Assembly: GCF_029227915.1 (NCBI RefSeq) | Contig: NC_079886.1 | Coordinates: 11,493,501-11,557,500 of the forward strand | DNA from: Hydractinia symbiolongicarpus | Lineage: Eukaryota > Cnidaria > Hydrozoa > Anthoathecata > Hydractiniidae | DNA: 64,000 nt | Direction of reading: 5' to 3' | Part shown: in pieces, positions 1-11,063 of the stretch | Position numbering within the stretch: the stretch's first letter is position 1 | Layout of the letters: each line of letters starts with the position of its first letter | Notes under the pieces: model-generated | Seen by the model: the letters and a program-made list of their open reading frames with translations, nothing else | Database searches by the model: none | Told to the model about the DNA's origin: nothing | Program-made: the position numbers and the translations under genes

Positions 1-349
1 GTGACTATGCACAAAATTACACTCCCAGTTTCTTCAGGGGAGAGGCATTTTTTTGTCCATAATGAAATAAGAGTTGTATAAAAGATAAAATCTGTAAGAT
101 TTTCTGTACATTCTTGTTTGTCTTGCGTAAAAAATCTGTCCGTAAATTTGTTTGTTAAGAAAAATTGAATTACCACTTAACAATATTTGTTTAAAGTAGG
201 TCGTAAAGTATGCAAAGATAAATACTTAAAATAAACTTTAAATTTGAATTTAAAACATTTGTAAAGTTAAGTAGCTACTTTACAAATGTTTTAATAAATT
301 GTTGCTTATTTTATAACATTTGTAACTTTTCTATAACTCTACAGACAAA

Positions 350-3300
350 ATGACAGAAAAAACAAACATGGTCGACGAAGCTCTGGAGTTAACTGGAGGA
401 TTCGGCAAGTTCCAATGGTACCTCCTTGGTGTGATGGCCTACTGTATGACGACACTGGGACTTCAAGGCCTCACTATGACGTTTATTGCAGATGAACCAG
501 GTTGGAAATGCCTTTCTAATTCATCCGTCTGCAATCTTACTGGTTTGCACATAGTTGGCTCGGAATTCTATAATCTCAGATATCAGAAAACGATTGGGAA
601 TGTTGGAGTATGGTTACTTCTATTGTTACACAGGTAAAACAATTTCCACGCTAATTGCATGTGAGAAACTAAAACTGGGTTTTCAATAAAATCAATAATT
701 GTTGTGCAACTGCTGTAGAGACCTCTACAACTTCTGTTGTGAAACATCTCTTGTGTCGCTTTGATGTTGGTAACGGTAACTGCCGTGTGCAGCTACTGTG
801 TGCGACTGTTGCGTGCGACTGTTGCGTGCGACTGTTGCGTGCGACTGTTGCGTGCGACTGTTGCGTGCGACTGTTGCGTGCGACTGTTGCGTGCGACTGT
901 TGCGTGCGACTGTTGCGTGCGACTGTTGCGTGCGACTGTTGCGTGCGACTGTTGCGTGCGACTGTTGCGTGCGACTGTTGCGTGCGACTGTTGCGTGCGA
1001 CTGTTGCGTGCGACTGCTGCGTGTGACTATTTGGTGTGACTATTTGGTGTGACTATTGTAACTATTAAGGAATGAGTGGAGGGGGGTGGGGGCTTATTAG
1101 ATTTCGCATATTATAATTGGATCATAATTGTGACACACAAAAGTAGTAGTTGTTGTTGTTCAAAAAGTATTACTAAAATTTATTATTAAAAGTGATCGAT
1201 ATATCCTCAAAAGTATTGACACATCCATGGTGTACTTAGATTGGTTTATTGGGGCCATATGCTTCGGTATGATATCTGATATATATGGACGAAAGAAAGC
1301 CTTGGTGACGTCAATGGTTGTTATGGCAGCAAGTGGGGTTGTGTCATCTTTTTTTATAGTGTTCTGGTTTTTTGCGTTGTTGAAAGTGTTTGTCGGAGCA
1401 GGAATCGGTGAGACAAATGTCTGGACATTATATAAATGGACTACCCTTTTTTCTCTTAAAGATATTACTATGTCCTATGTAAACGTGTTGTCTGTCGTAA
1501 ATGTGTTGAATTGATCAACGTGAAGTGCGTTCTGTGTGCTTTCCTACAAGGTGTTATAAATGAGAAAAGGGTAAAGTAATCAACAAAGCCTTTAGATGTA
1601 TAAAGTTTATCATGACTCATTTGTGCTTAAATTTCAAGTAGTGAAAAAGGCGGTGTTTGCCTGAAGAAAAAGTAAAATTCCTTCTGCGTAGTGTACAAAG
1701 CCCATGTAAACAGACTAAAGTAAAATTCGAGTTAAGTGAGTGCTACACACGTGTAGCAAACCATATGGTAGGCGTAGAATATTGCTTCAAAACTCAAAAT
1801 GTTACTTAGGCGTAGAATATTGCTTCAAAACTCAAAATGTATTTCACTGCAGCATTTTTTTCTTACTTTGTTACTATTAAAATTTTCAATTAGCTCTAGG
1901 CAAAGTGAAACTTTGATTTAAACGCCTTCTAAGCTGTGCTAATATATACATGTCATGCGGATTAGCTATCTGCTTGTGATATTTTTACCCCTTTTACTTT
2001 CTTAAGGGGAGCAATGACATGCATATTTATCCTGAACACAGAATTTGCTGGTCCGAAAAAAAGGGGATTCGCTGGTATTTTTGTTTGGAACTTCTGGGTA
2101 CTTGGTGTGTCTCTTGTTGCTTTGGTTGCATACTTGATCAATGATTGGAGATACATCAATATGATAACGTCATTTCCAGGAATAATGATTTTTCTCTTCG
2201 CTTGGTAAGGCATTTTTTAGGACATTGGTAGGAAATTTTTGCGGCACTACGATAAAGAGACCGTTAGATAATTTTTTAAGTTTTTGTGTATTTGATTTAA
2301 AATGAAATAAAATAAATAAAATAACCTTGAAACTAAGTTGCATGAATTATCTAGTTTCACGTACTGCTGATTTTACTTAAGCTGGCTACGTGACCTAGAA
2401 GGCTGCTTACTTTTATTAAAAATATAACTGCAACATTAAATTAAGTGTTTAAGTTTAGCCCTTAGATGACGAGTCACGTAGGACCATAGCCACAGTTACA
2501 TAGATGGATACCCGTAACCCCTGAGAACTAAGTTGCCATAAAAAGCACTCCTTCACTGTGACCCGAAATGGTAACAAACATGAACCATCTAGGTCCTTTC
2601 ATTAATCAAGAATTACAACTCTTTTGGAAAGCTGAGTACTTTTATCCCAAAAGGGTCATTTCAAAAACAGAATGTCTTTTAATCGATCACTCGATGTCGG
2701 ATCAATATCAAAGTCCAACTTTAAAACTGTTTTTATTAGGAAGCTTGCTGAGTCAATCCGTTGGATGTTGGTTCACGGTAAGAATGAAGAGGCACGGAGC
2801 ATGTTGCGTAAAGTTGCCGTTATAAATGGTGTTAAATATCAGGAACTCTGGTCCCTGGACACTATAAACATTGGCGAGAACAAAAGCGGTAATGTCTTCG
2901 AATTGTTCAAAACTTGTAAACTTGGATCCTATACATTGGCTTGTATGTTTATTTGGTAAGCATGCGCTTATTTATAGAATTAACTAGCACCGCAATGCAG
3001 GTTTAGGGCAAGGAGATTCTTGGGGAGAGCATGTTCTATGTGACCTTGTTCTATATGAAGAAATACCTGGAATCCATACCTCCCAGGGTATTGGCTTTTA
3101 CTCGAAACTACCTATTAACTTAAATTTCCATATACTCCTTATAATCGCTTAGAACTTGATTTTAGCGCAGTTTTGGTATTGCAAATGAATTTTACTTGGT
3201 TATCAGAAACTTCAAGCGGAATGAATTTTAAGCAGAGAGTTGTATTTAGGAGAAATCTTAAGCTTCTGACGACTTCACAAGAAGTGCTAACATAAGCAAA

Positions 3301-5355
3301 CATTTATTGCCGCCATTTCGTTCCCTAATGAAATGCCATAACTGTGTCAAGTTATGGAGGAGGTGAGGGGGAGATTCCGACACAACACCGTCCCACACAT
3401 AATGCGTTCCTAAACCGCAGGACTGCGCACCCTTGTTCTCCCATATCAAAAGTAAAAAAATGTTTTAAACTTGTTTACCATCAGTGAAATAAAATGTTCT
3501 GATCATCGTATTAAACATTAGAAATTATTTGTATTTTAATTGCTTATGTTACTGCTTGCTTCCTTACACATTTTTTTATTATAAATTTTATTATTTGTAG
3601 GTTCACTTGTTCAATGACATATTATGGAATCTCACTAAGTGCCGGCCAAGTTGGTGGAAACATTTATCTTGTTTTCTTCTTGACGAATATCATTACTATT
3701 CCGGCGAACTTTTTAGCAACTTTTTTAATAGATCATTATGGGAGGTAGAAGGTGATGATAATAACCTTGACTTCAACAGCAGCATCTATGATATGTGCTG
3801 CACTTTTTCCTCACAAGGAAGCGAGTATGGGTATGCTGGTTTTGTTCTATGTAAATTATCAACCAACCACAGCTACTCAACAATACAGCAACGTGGATAC
3901 TGAGCTACGCAGCTACGCAGCAACGCAGCAACTCAGCTACACAGCAATGTAGCTACTCAGAAAAATAGTTGAAAATGGTTTTAGATAGTTAAGAGGGATC
4001 TGAGGAAAAGCTTCGTTTTTAAAATTAAACCAGTTTAATAAAACGTTATATAACATTATATAAATGTTTTCTAATAACTAAAAATATTAAAGGAATAAGG
4101 AAACTATTTAAAGAACGAAAAATTTGTCATTACGAATGTATACACTATGAGGCTACTATAGAATCATGAAAGCGAAGTCGTTATATTGCGAAATGTTTAG
4201 TGTAACAAACCAACTTGGTATGTTTGTTGATATTTTACTTCAGTTTAACTGACCAACTGTGTGTTAATTTAGAAATAGTGAGCTTTGCGTAGCTGCCACT
4301 ATATTTGTTAGTTTATTTTTTTCATTATTGCGTTGCTGCGTTGCAGAGTTTTATAGTATTAATTTTTTTACGGGGGGTATTCTATAGTTTAGCCGCTTGT
4401 ATATAATCTGAAATGGTCCTGTATAAAAATTTGATAAATAAATAAATAAATTTCTTATTATCTCTTTTTCTTAGGATTTACGATTGGTAGAGTGGCTATG
4501 GCTATGTCTGCAAAATTTCTTATCACCATTGCGTTTGATGCAGCATATTTGATCACTTATGAAATATGTCCCACTACACTCAGGTGTGTGATTTTTGTTA
4601 AGGTGCGCTTTTCATTAAACCCTCTTAGCTCTATTTAACGAGGCTATATAATGCAACGTGATTGTGAAGTCAAAAATGCAGCAACAACAGATATATGCTA
4701 ATTGTTAGAAAATTGTCCATTATTATTTATTAGACTGTTTTATCTATTTTCTATCTTTCATTTATTTTTTTATCGATAAATATTGCTCATAGAAATGTGG
4801 GTATGGGTATATCATCTGCTGCAGCACGGATTGGATCATTTTCGGCCTCATACACAATCTATTTGGTAAGTTTTTTTATAAAAAGTGCATCAAAGCAGTA
4901 GAGAAGAAGCTGAAATGATGATAGATTTCTGCCCATTCTGTTTTATCATATTTATTTTTTTTAAGATGAGTTTTCTGCCCTTGCCGACATGAAATTTCGT
5001 TTAAATTCAGTTTATTTTCATTTTCGACCCCAGAGCTCATTGGAATAAACATGGAAAGTAATTTTTATCTCAAGAGCTCTGGGAGAAGAATAGTTTAATT
5101 AAATGTTTGTTTTGGAGAAATAGCGGAAATGCAAGAACGTTATGTACAATCTCATTTGTAATTTTTGTTATGCATATTGTTATTTTTAAGGTCGAAGTCA
5201 ACCGTATCATTCCATTCGCCATATTTGGTACAGTTATTTGCATTTGCGCCGCTGCAAGTTTTGTATTACCGGAAACAAAAAATACACCGACAATGGAGAC
5301 CCTTGGTAAACAAGTTAAAATTTTCTGGCTTACTTGTGCGAAAAGGTTTAAATAA
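350..5355 (+). CDS. SLC22-like organic cation transporter gene, 8 exons, possibly pseudogenised
   Basis: Predicted plasma-membrane transporter of the major facilitator superfamily, about 489 residues, for organic cations or anions (substrate cannot be told). Exons: 350-633, 1214-1407, 2007-2204, 2740-2955, 3601-3830, 4475-4583, 4793-4865, 5191-5355, all with GT-AG borders. Family marks in order: N-terminal DEALELTGGFGKFQ, loop-2 motif SDIYGRKKAL in exon 2, NDWRY in exon 3, ESIRWMLVHGK at the exon 3-4 junction, YYGISL and a second GR motif in exon 5, GRVAMAMSAKF in exon 6, and LPETKNTP near the C terminus. The first extracellular loop is short for the family. Two problems: exon 5 has an in-frame TAG at 3746-3748 exactly after the second GR motif, and exon 2 (phase 1) does not match exon 3 (needs phase 2), as if one G were missing in a G run at 2007. 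An AATAAA lies near 5413. The family is clear; whether the gene is functional is not. Confidence 0.8.
785..1055. repeat. 13-bp minisatellite in intron 1 of the transporter gene
   Basis: About 18 head-to-tail copies of the unit GTGCGACTGTTGC, nearly perfect in the middle and degenerate at the right end (GTGTGACTATTTG). It lies between exon 1 (ends 633) and exon 2 (starts 1214). All three forward frames are open through it because 13 is not a multiple of three. The resulting cysteine/arginine-rich ORFs are repeat artefacts. Confidence 0.95.
3060..3375. mobile_element. Diverged internal copy of the 6849-7593 MITE, in intron 4 of the transporter
   Basis: This block matches, with gaps, the inside of the piggyBac-type MITE at 6849-7593. 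Shared strings in the same order include TTACTCGAAACTACC, CTTAGAACTTGA, CAGAAACTTCAA, TTTTAAGCAGA, AAGCTTCTGA or AAGCTTTTGA, AAGCAAA and CGCCATTT. Terminal inverted repeats are not visible, so this is an old, end-less copy. Seen by eye; an alignment would set the limits. Confidence 0.65.
3890..4346. mobile_element. Possible MITE with CAACGCAGCAAC-type inverted ends
   Basis: The left part (3900-3945) repeats CTACGCAGCAACGCAGCAAC; near 4329-4346 the complementary string TGCGTTGCTGCGTTGCAG occurs. The block is in intron 5 of the transporter gene and its interior is AT-rich and non-coding. No target-site duplication was identified, so a non-autonomous element is only one reading; the left block could be a simple tandem repeat. 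Confidence 0.35.
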
Positions 5356-5413
5356 CGTATTGTCAACTTCAACTAATCTGCAAAACTTGGGACATAGCCA
5401 CAACACGCTTTAA

Positions 5414-6844
5414 ATAAACAACATAGTCTTTGGTATTTTTATGGGAATGCTCTTGCAGCGATACTCCATGACAGTTGGTACGGCTTGGATTCATATTTCA
5501 GTCTCCATATCAGTTTCTATAGTTCCGTTTCATTCTCATACCTTTTGTGTCGGAACGATTTAACATGGTTATTGCAGCGCGTCTTAAAGTCTCCTTCACT
5601 TGAACCTGATGATTGTACAAGATACATGAAACTTAAAGTTGTTAAAAAGTTGTAATATTCTTACTTGTTCAACAAATATTATAAGGCTCTGTTTTTTACA
5701 TTGAGCACTCTGGAAACCAAGAAAAACCGTTTAACACACACACACACACAAACACACCCGACCTCCTAAGTCAATTTTGATTCTCGTTTGACAAAGACGT
5801 GGTTAACTCGTAATTGTTTTCCCATCAACCCACTACCGTTCATTCGATTTTGGACATGTGACTTTCTCGTTCGTGCTCGGTCTGAATATGGGTATTCCGC
5901 TTACCCTCCGTATGTAGGAGCAACCTAGTGAATTTGTCACATTTTCACATTTGAAGTAACATTAAACGTCAATTAAGTCAAGTTCACAATGCACACAAAA
6001 GCTTACCTGGACATATTTAGCAAAAAAACATTTAAGTCACAAAACGTGTGATGAAGCGTTAGTTTTCAGTGGGGAAGATCGTGGGTTCAAACTTTGGCTG
6101 AGTCATGCCAGAGACTATAAAAGTGCTATGCATTCTGCTTATGGTTAATCACAAGAACAGGATTGATTGCATGGCTTTCGTATTATTGCTTACATATGCG
6201 ATAATTATATAAGGAAGGAGGGGAGGGGGAGAAAGTCATGTGACGCTGTGAAATTAAACTAGATGTGACAAAACGCCTTATAAGTACCGAGCCTAAATGA
6301 GAAGGCGCTCGGAAAATAGAAAATAATTTAGTCCTATACTTATAAAACACGTGATGTATTTTAAAAAGTACGGAAAAAACTATAACAAGTCTTTCTTACC
6401 ATAAAAATATTTTTAAGGTCTCGTCTCGTTTGAAATCACCAATTTGGATTTTTGAACCGCATATATATTTGGTCCGAAGAAAAAAAAGAACTAAATCAAT
6501 CCGTCGTAAAAGAGGACGAGTGTGACAAGTCAAAGAAATTTTTTAAGAAACTTTATTACTATAGGGGAAAAATTGTTTGTCGATGGGTTGGAAAGAAGTT
6601 CCTTTAATTTCACGACCGCTAAGACATTGTAGAGGGACAGAGCCGGCTGTTGTGCATGCAAACTGAAAATGCAGTAAATGGTTTACCAACTAAATAAGTT
6701 CTTGAAAGCAATCCTATGTCGATAAAAAAGAAAGAAATGTTTTCTTACCTGAAAATGGTTAAGAATTAAGATTGCTTTAAATACTTTATCAAAAGTTTCT
6801 AGGCTATTGCAACGGGGTGCAGTCATGAAAAGATTCGTAAAGTT
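5414..6844. other. Intergenic stretch without a recognised gene
   Basis: AT-rich sequence downstream of the transporter. It contains a short CA repeat at about 5734-5757. No ORF with coding character and no RNA gene was recognised on either strand. Confidence 0.6.
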
Positions 6845-7597
6845 TTAACCCTATTCGGTCCGGGGGGGGGGCGGATTCCGCCCCCCCTGACGGTTTTTTT
6901 TCAATAACTCCTGATTGCTTTGTTATATGGCTATGATACTTACTGAGTTTCAACATTTATCTATTAGACACCTGCATGCTAATTTTTTAGGTCCCATACC
7001 TTTCAGAGGCTTTGATATTGGCCATTACTCGAAACTACCCCTAAAAATCTCTATGAAATCCTTATAATGGGGAAAATATAATAACTCCTGTTAGGATTAT
7101 CCTTAGAACTTGAAACTTGCAACACAACTTTGTTTCATCAAGAAGAATCATTTTGAATAATTTGAACACGTGACTAATCCGATTTCCCGATTTTGTCGGA
7201 TTTTACCCGAAAATCGGGAAAAAACGGATTTTCGGGCAATTTTTGGCAATTTTTTATCCGATCCATGTAAAAACCGGAAGATATGTTAAATAACTTTTAT
7301 TTAGCTTTCAGAAACTTCAAACAGAATGTAAAAATTCGCTCTAGAACAAAAGTAATTATATTTTAAGCAGATAGTGGCATTTTTAACAATTTTCAAGCTT
7401 TTGATGACGTCACAGAAAATGTGCTGACGCAAGCAAATTTTTTTTGGCGCCATTTTGTACCTTTTATGACGTACTATAAGTGTGCCAAGTTTGATTCAAT
7501 TTGAACAACCCTATGAAAAGTTATTGAGGGGGGGGCGGAATCCGCCCCCCCCCCCGGTCATAGTATGTTCGAAAAACCCCGGACCGAATAGGGTTAA
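6845..7597. mobile_element. piggyBac-type MITE, 745 bp, with TTAA target duplications
   Basis: The element spans 6849-7593. Its ends are perfect 17-bp inverted repeats, CCCTATTCGGTCCGGGG at 6849-6865 and its complement at 7577-7593. TTAA flanks both ends (6845-6848, 7594-7597). Ends beginning CCC and TTAA duplication are hallmarks of piggyBac transposons. Just inside each end is a G run followed by a near-palindrome GGCGGATTCCGCC (GGCGGAATCCGCC on the right) and a C run. No transposase is present, so it is non-autonomous. Confidence 0.88.
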
Positions 7598-8104
7598 CAT
7601 TGCAGCACAGTGTTGAGCAAATTTTGTTGTTTGTTCTTTTCTAAATTATGTTTTTTCAATCTACATACTAAATAAACCAGCCGTTTCGGCAGGAAGTTCT
7701 ACGGCGTATTACTGATTTAATTATTTTCAACAACTGGTACAGTAAAAGACGAAAAAAAATTATAAAGGTAGTAAAACGAGTTTTAAGTTTGTAAACACCG
7801 CTTTTTTAAAAACTAGATAAAACGTAAAAATCAATGAAAACAACTATTTTTGATTTATTTCGTTTTTAAAAAGAATTTTAGTCTGTTGAAACTTCTTGTA
7901 AGCAAATACAAATCTAGCTTCATAAAATTTCAGATCACTAAAAAAAATTACAAGCGACCGTTGCAGCTTGGTGAATGTGGCGAAACCAACTGAACATAAA
8001 ATAATAATTCAAATGATTTATTTGTAAAAATAATAGGTTTTTTACCGCGGCCCATAGGTGACATGCTTAGAATATATTTTATTTCTCCTTAAAGTCATAT
8101 CAAT
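7598..8104. other. Stretch without a recognised gene
   Basis: AT-rich sequence between the piggyBac-type MITE and the first GC-rich repeat array. Nothing recognisable was found on either strand. Confidence 0.55.
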
Positions 8105-8155
8105 GTAACTGTCGCCGCCTGTTATAACTGTCGCCGAATGTTATGTGATACCATT
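8105..8155. repeat. Short array of TTATAACTGTCGCCG repeats, 3' side of transposase 1
   Basis: Two and a half copies of ATAACTGTCGCCGNNTGTTATAA. The same motif in the opposite orientation fills 9022-9320, so the two arrays bracket the minus-strand transposase as subterminal inverted repeats of one element. Confidence 0.7.
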
Positions 8156-8918
8156 GTCAAAAATGTTTTTTTAACCCGCAGATCTTTGAAATAATTTATC
8201 TACCAATCTATTCTGCTTTTTCTAAGTGACGACCAGCAACATGCTATTCTTTGATTACTAGTGGAGGTTCCAAATATGAAGCTGTTGTTAGAATCGCTGT
8301 ATACCTGCAATGTTAACATTTTCAGAACCTTTATCTGCTCTAATTATTCTTTGACGCAATTTGACGCAATTCTTTTATACAGGACAAGAAATAAAAGGCG
8401 ACCATCGCAGGATTGTTGTTACTATCGCTGACTTCGAGCCACAAAACTTTGCGGCTATACCCATCAATTGCACCATGTATGCAAAACCCAAAAGGTTTCA
8501 GCTTGTCGTATCCGTCAACGTGCCATATGAAACTTGGTCCCGGTGTGATGTACACTTGTCGTTGCAGGACGTGTTTTCGTCTGCGCTCTACACCGTCCGG
8601 ATCTAATGTTTGTAGAATAAAACGAGCTGTCTCACGATTTACAGTGAATCCTCGTTGACGAAGCTTTTGATGCATAAGATGATATCCGAAGCAGCTTCCA
8701 GATTGTTGTAGTTCCTGTTCTACAAAACTCGTAATCTCATTCAAGTCACTTCTATTCCCTCTTCTAAACAGTCCGTACTTGCAAAGCAGCCGATTTAAAT
8801 GACGTAACGATAAGTTCAGCCCACGGTTTGATTCAAGAAAGTGGAGTATTGCAGCATACGAAAGGCCTAAATAGAAGTAATGCTCCAATATTTTTTTCTG
8901 ATCAAGTGAGTTGTTCAT
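8155..8918 (-). pseudogene. IS3-like (IS3EU-type) DDE transposase, copy 1, decayed
   Basis: The longest open part (8918 down to 8340, 192 codons) starts with helix-turn-helix-like sequence, has a YGYR-type region (CFGYHLMHQKLRQRGF) like IS3-family transposases, then the rve/RNase H fold beginning WHVDGYDKLKPFGF with the first catalytic Asp. A short duplication near 8345-8360 (TTGACGCAAT twice) shifts the frame. In the next frame RADKGSEN carries the second Asp. The third acidic position, in NQRIACCW, reads Ala instead of Glu, and a TAG lies shortly after (DW stop INYF). It is therefore dead. Assignment to the eukaryotic IS3EU group is from motif memory; a Ginger-type integrase relation is the alternative. 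Copy 2 is at 11064-11905. Confidence 0.72.
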
Positions 8919-9021
8919 GTTTCATACTGATTCAACATTGCTTAACCCGCGGGTATCAGAAATTGCAAAAATAAAAGGCACGTGACAAGAATCCCTTTTT
9001 CTATTGGATAAAAAAGGATCT

Positions 9022-9320
9022 GTGTCGAGTCGACAGTTATAACATGCGGCGACAGTTATAAGTGTCGAGTCGACAGTAATAACATGCGGCGACAGGTATA
9101 AGTGTCGAGTCGACAGTTATAACATTCGGAGACAGTTATAACACGCGGCGACAGTTATAAGTGTCGAGTCGACAGTTATAACATGCGGCGACAGTTATAA
9201 GTGTCAGGTCGACAGTTATAACACGCGGGGATAGTTATAACATGCGGCGACAGTTACAAGTGTCGAGTCGACAGTTATAACATTCGGCGACAGTTATAAC
9301 ACGCGGCGAATGTTATAACT
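9022..9320. repeat. GC-rich palindromic repeat array, 5' side of transposase 1
   Basis: Alternating blocks of GTCGAGTCGACAG, TTATAACATGCGGCGACAG and TTATAAGTGTCGAG repeat about seven times. Each block holds a palindrome (GTCGAC or part of CGCCGCATG...GCGGCG). This is probably the transposon end with multiple transposase-binding sites; that function is inferred from position and inverted relation to 8105-8155. Confidence 0.8.
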
Positions 9321-9335
9321 AGTCTCGATAGTAAT

Positions 9336-10506
9336 AACGGCGACAAAAAATAAGCCTATTTTAAAGTTCTACCGGCTAAAGCCGTAGAACAATAAATAAA
9401 CCAGGTATAATCTACCTAACCGTTTTCCAATGAAGAATTACGATTGTTTTCTTCACTTATCAAAGAAATCTTCGTCCTGGTATCAACCGAAGAATAATAT
9501 TTTGTATTATTTATTAATCGTAAAAATGCTTTAACTTGTATTATAACTGTTCTTATTCTTTCGTTTCAAGTTGAAAAATAGTTTTTTGGGGGAAAGACCA
9601 TGGAATATTAGTTTGAAGTTGATTCAGTACATATTATTGCAATATAAAAAAGATTTAATTGCTGTCCTTCCCAATGAAAACACCAAGCTAGGAGTAAGAA
9701 AACTTATTCCGATTATGATAAAGAATAAACTGAGAGTAATTTGGCGGAATTGGGTGAGATTGCTAGGCTGGAGAAAAGATATGTCTCAAACTCACGCGCG
9801 TGTTCCCAATACAACATCACTCTTCTCCGCTACACCTGGAGCTCTTCTCCTGTGATTCCATTTCCTCTACCATACACTTCACAAGAACCTAATCTTTTTG
9901 AGGTCTAGCTTCTTTTGTATTTCACACCTGTTGTTAACCTTGTGGTGCCCCACCTGTGAATGTCAGCGCAGGGCATGGAGCATTCCACTCATTCTATTTT
10001 CCCAGTCATCTTTCCTGCTCGCGTGGGGCACCGTCGTTCATTTTTTCGCATCTGTACTGCATTCAAAATTCTCTTCCAGGGGTACACGCACATCTCCAAA
10101 CCTTGTCTCAGCATCCCCACCAATTATAGTTAGCACATCAGTGCGATTTTGAGTAAGATTGTCAATTATTTCCACCACCAGACTTGTTGGTCTCTCCAAG
10201 CTAAAACTGACCTAATTCAAGAAAACCGTGTAGCCAAAGCAATTGGACAACTGTTGACGCTTGACGACGGTATATAGCTTTGATAAACAAGTACAATTGT
10301 AGGTAATCCACCGTCATTCCAAACGTAGTATGGGCGGCGATGCAGTTATGTCATACAAAGAGAAAGAAAAGAAATTATTAACCTGACACATGGGTTACGG
10401 TACCCATAGATACACCTACCTACACCTACCTGCAATTAACGTGACCGAAACTGTGTTAAGCTTCAATTACCGTGGCTGATTTGGACGAACTGGATTCTAG
10501 TTCAAA
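9336..10506. other. Region without a firm gene; possible old coding relics
   Basis: A 94-codon plus-strand ORF at 9571-9855 has no recognisable motif. On the minus strand around 10200-10040 there is a stretch of about 45 open codons with ordinary amino-acid composition (IIGGDAETRFGDVRV) followed by stops, which could be a relic of an unknown mobile element. Neither is supported well enough to call. Confidence 0.35.
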
Positions 10507-10900
10507 AGTCGCGATAAAACTCGCGGCACAACTCGCGTCCGTGACTTATAACTAGCGGTCGCGATTTGCAACTAGCAGCCGCCAGTTTTACAGCCAGTTA
10601 TGTCAATTCTGGACCTAGTTCCAACGCATGAGTGGCAACGAATGTCGCGGCCGCGACTTAAAAGTAGCGGCCGCGGGTAATAAATTTACTTTCAGTCAAC
10701 AAGTTTCGGCAATACTGGCGGGTAAACCAGCGGCCGCGCTATATATCTTGCGGCGGCGCCTTGAAACTAGCGGCCGCGCTTTTTACCGCCAATCATAACA
10801 AATCTGGTCCTGCATTTAACAAATCATAACTCGCGCATATAACTCGCAGCCGCGACTTATAAGTAGCGGCCCCGACTTTTAACTAGTGGCCGAGACTTAT
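10507..10900. repeat. Array of AGCGGCCGCGACTTATAACT repeats
   Basis: About twelve degenerate copies of a 20-25 bp unit containing the palindrome GCGGCCGC followed by GACTTATAACTA. It lies 5' of the second IS3-like transposase, as the 9022-9320 array lies 5' of the first. A reverse-complement array of the same unit is at 34022-34197. Confidence 0.8.
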
Positions 10901-11063
10901 TATTACATAAAATGCATAGAATGGTTTCCCAACATCATATTGGGCTTCATTTGTACATGCAAAACGTTGCATTTTGTAGTATACACAATATTCCTGACAT
11001 ATTTCTTCCTTCAACACACCCAGGCATATTGGAAGATTTAGTTTATTAACACGGTATACATCC

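Noticed and set aside
739-1052. Three overlapping Cys/Arg-rich ORFs
   Set aside because: They are translations of the 13-bp minisatellite, open in all frames because of the repeat.
8340-8658. Plus-strand ORFs opposite the transposase
   Set aside because: Shadows of the minus-strand DDE transposase.
9571-9855. 94-codon ORF
   Set aside because: No motif, no neighbours, ordinary length for chance in this sequence.
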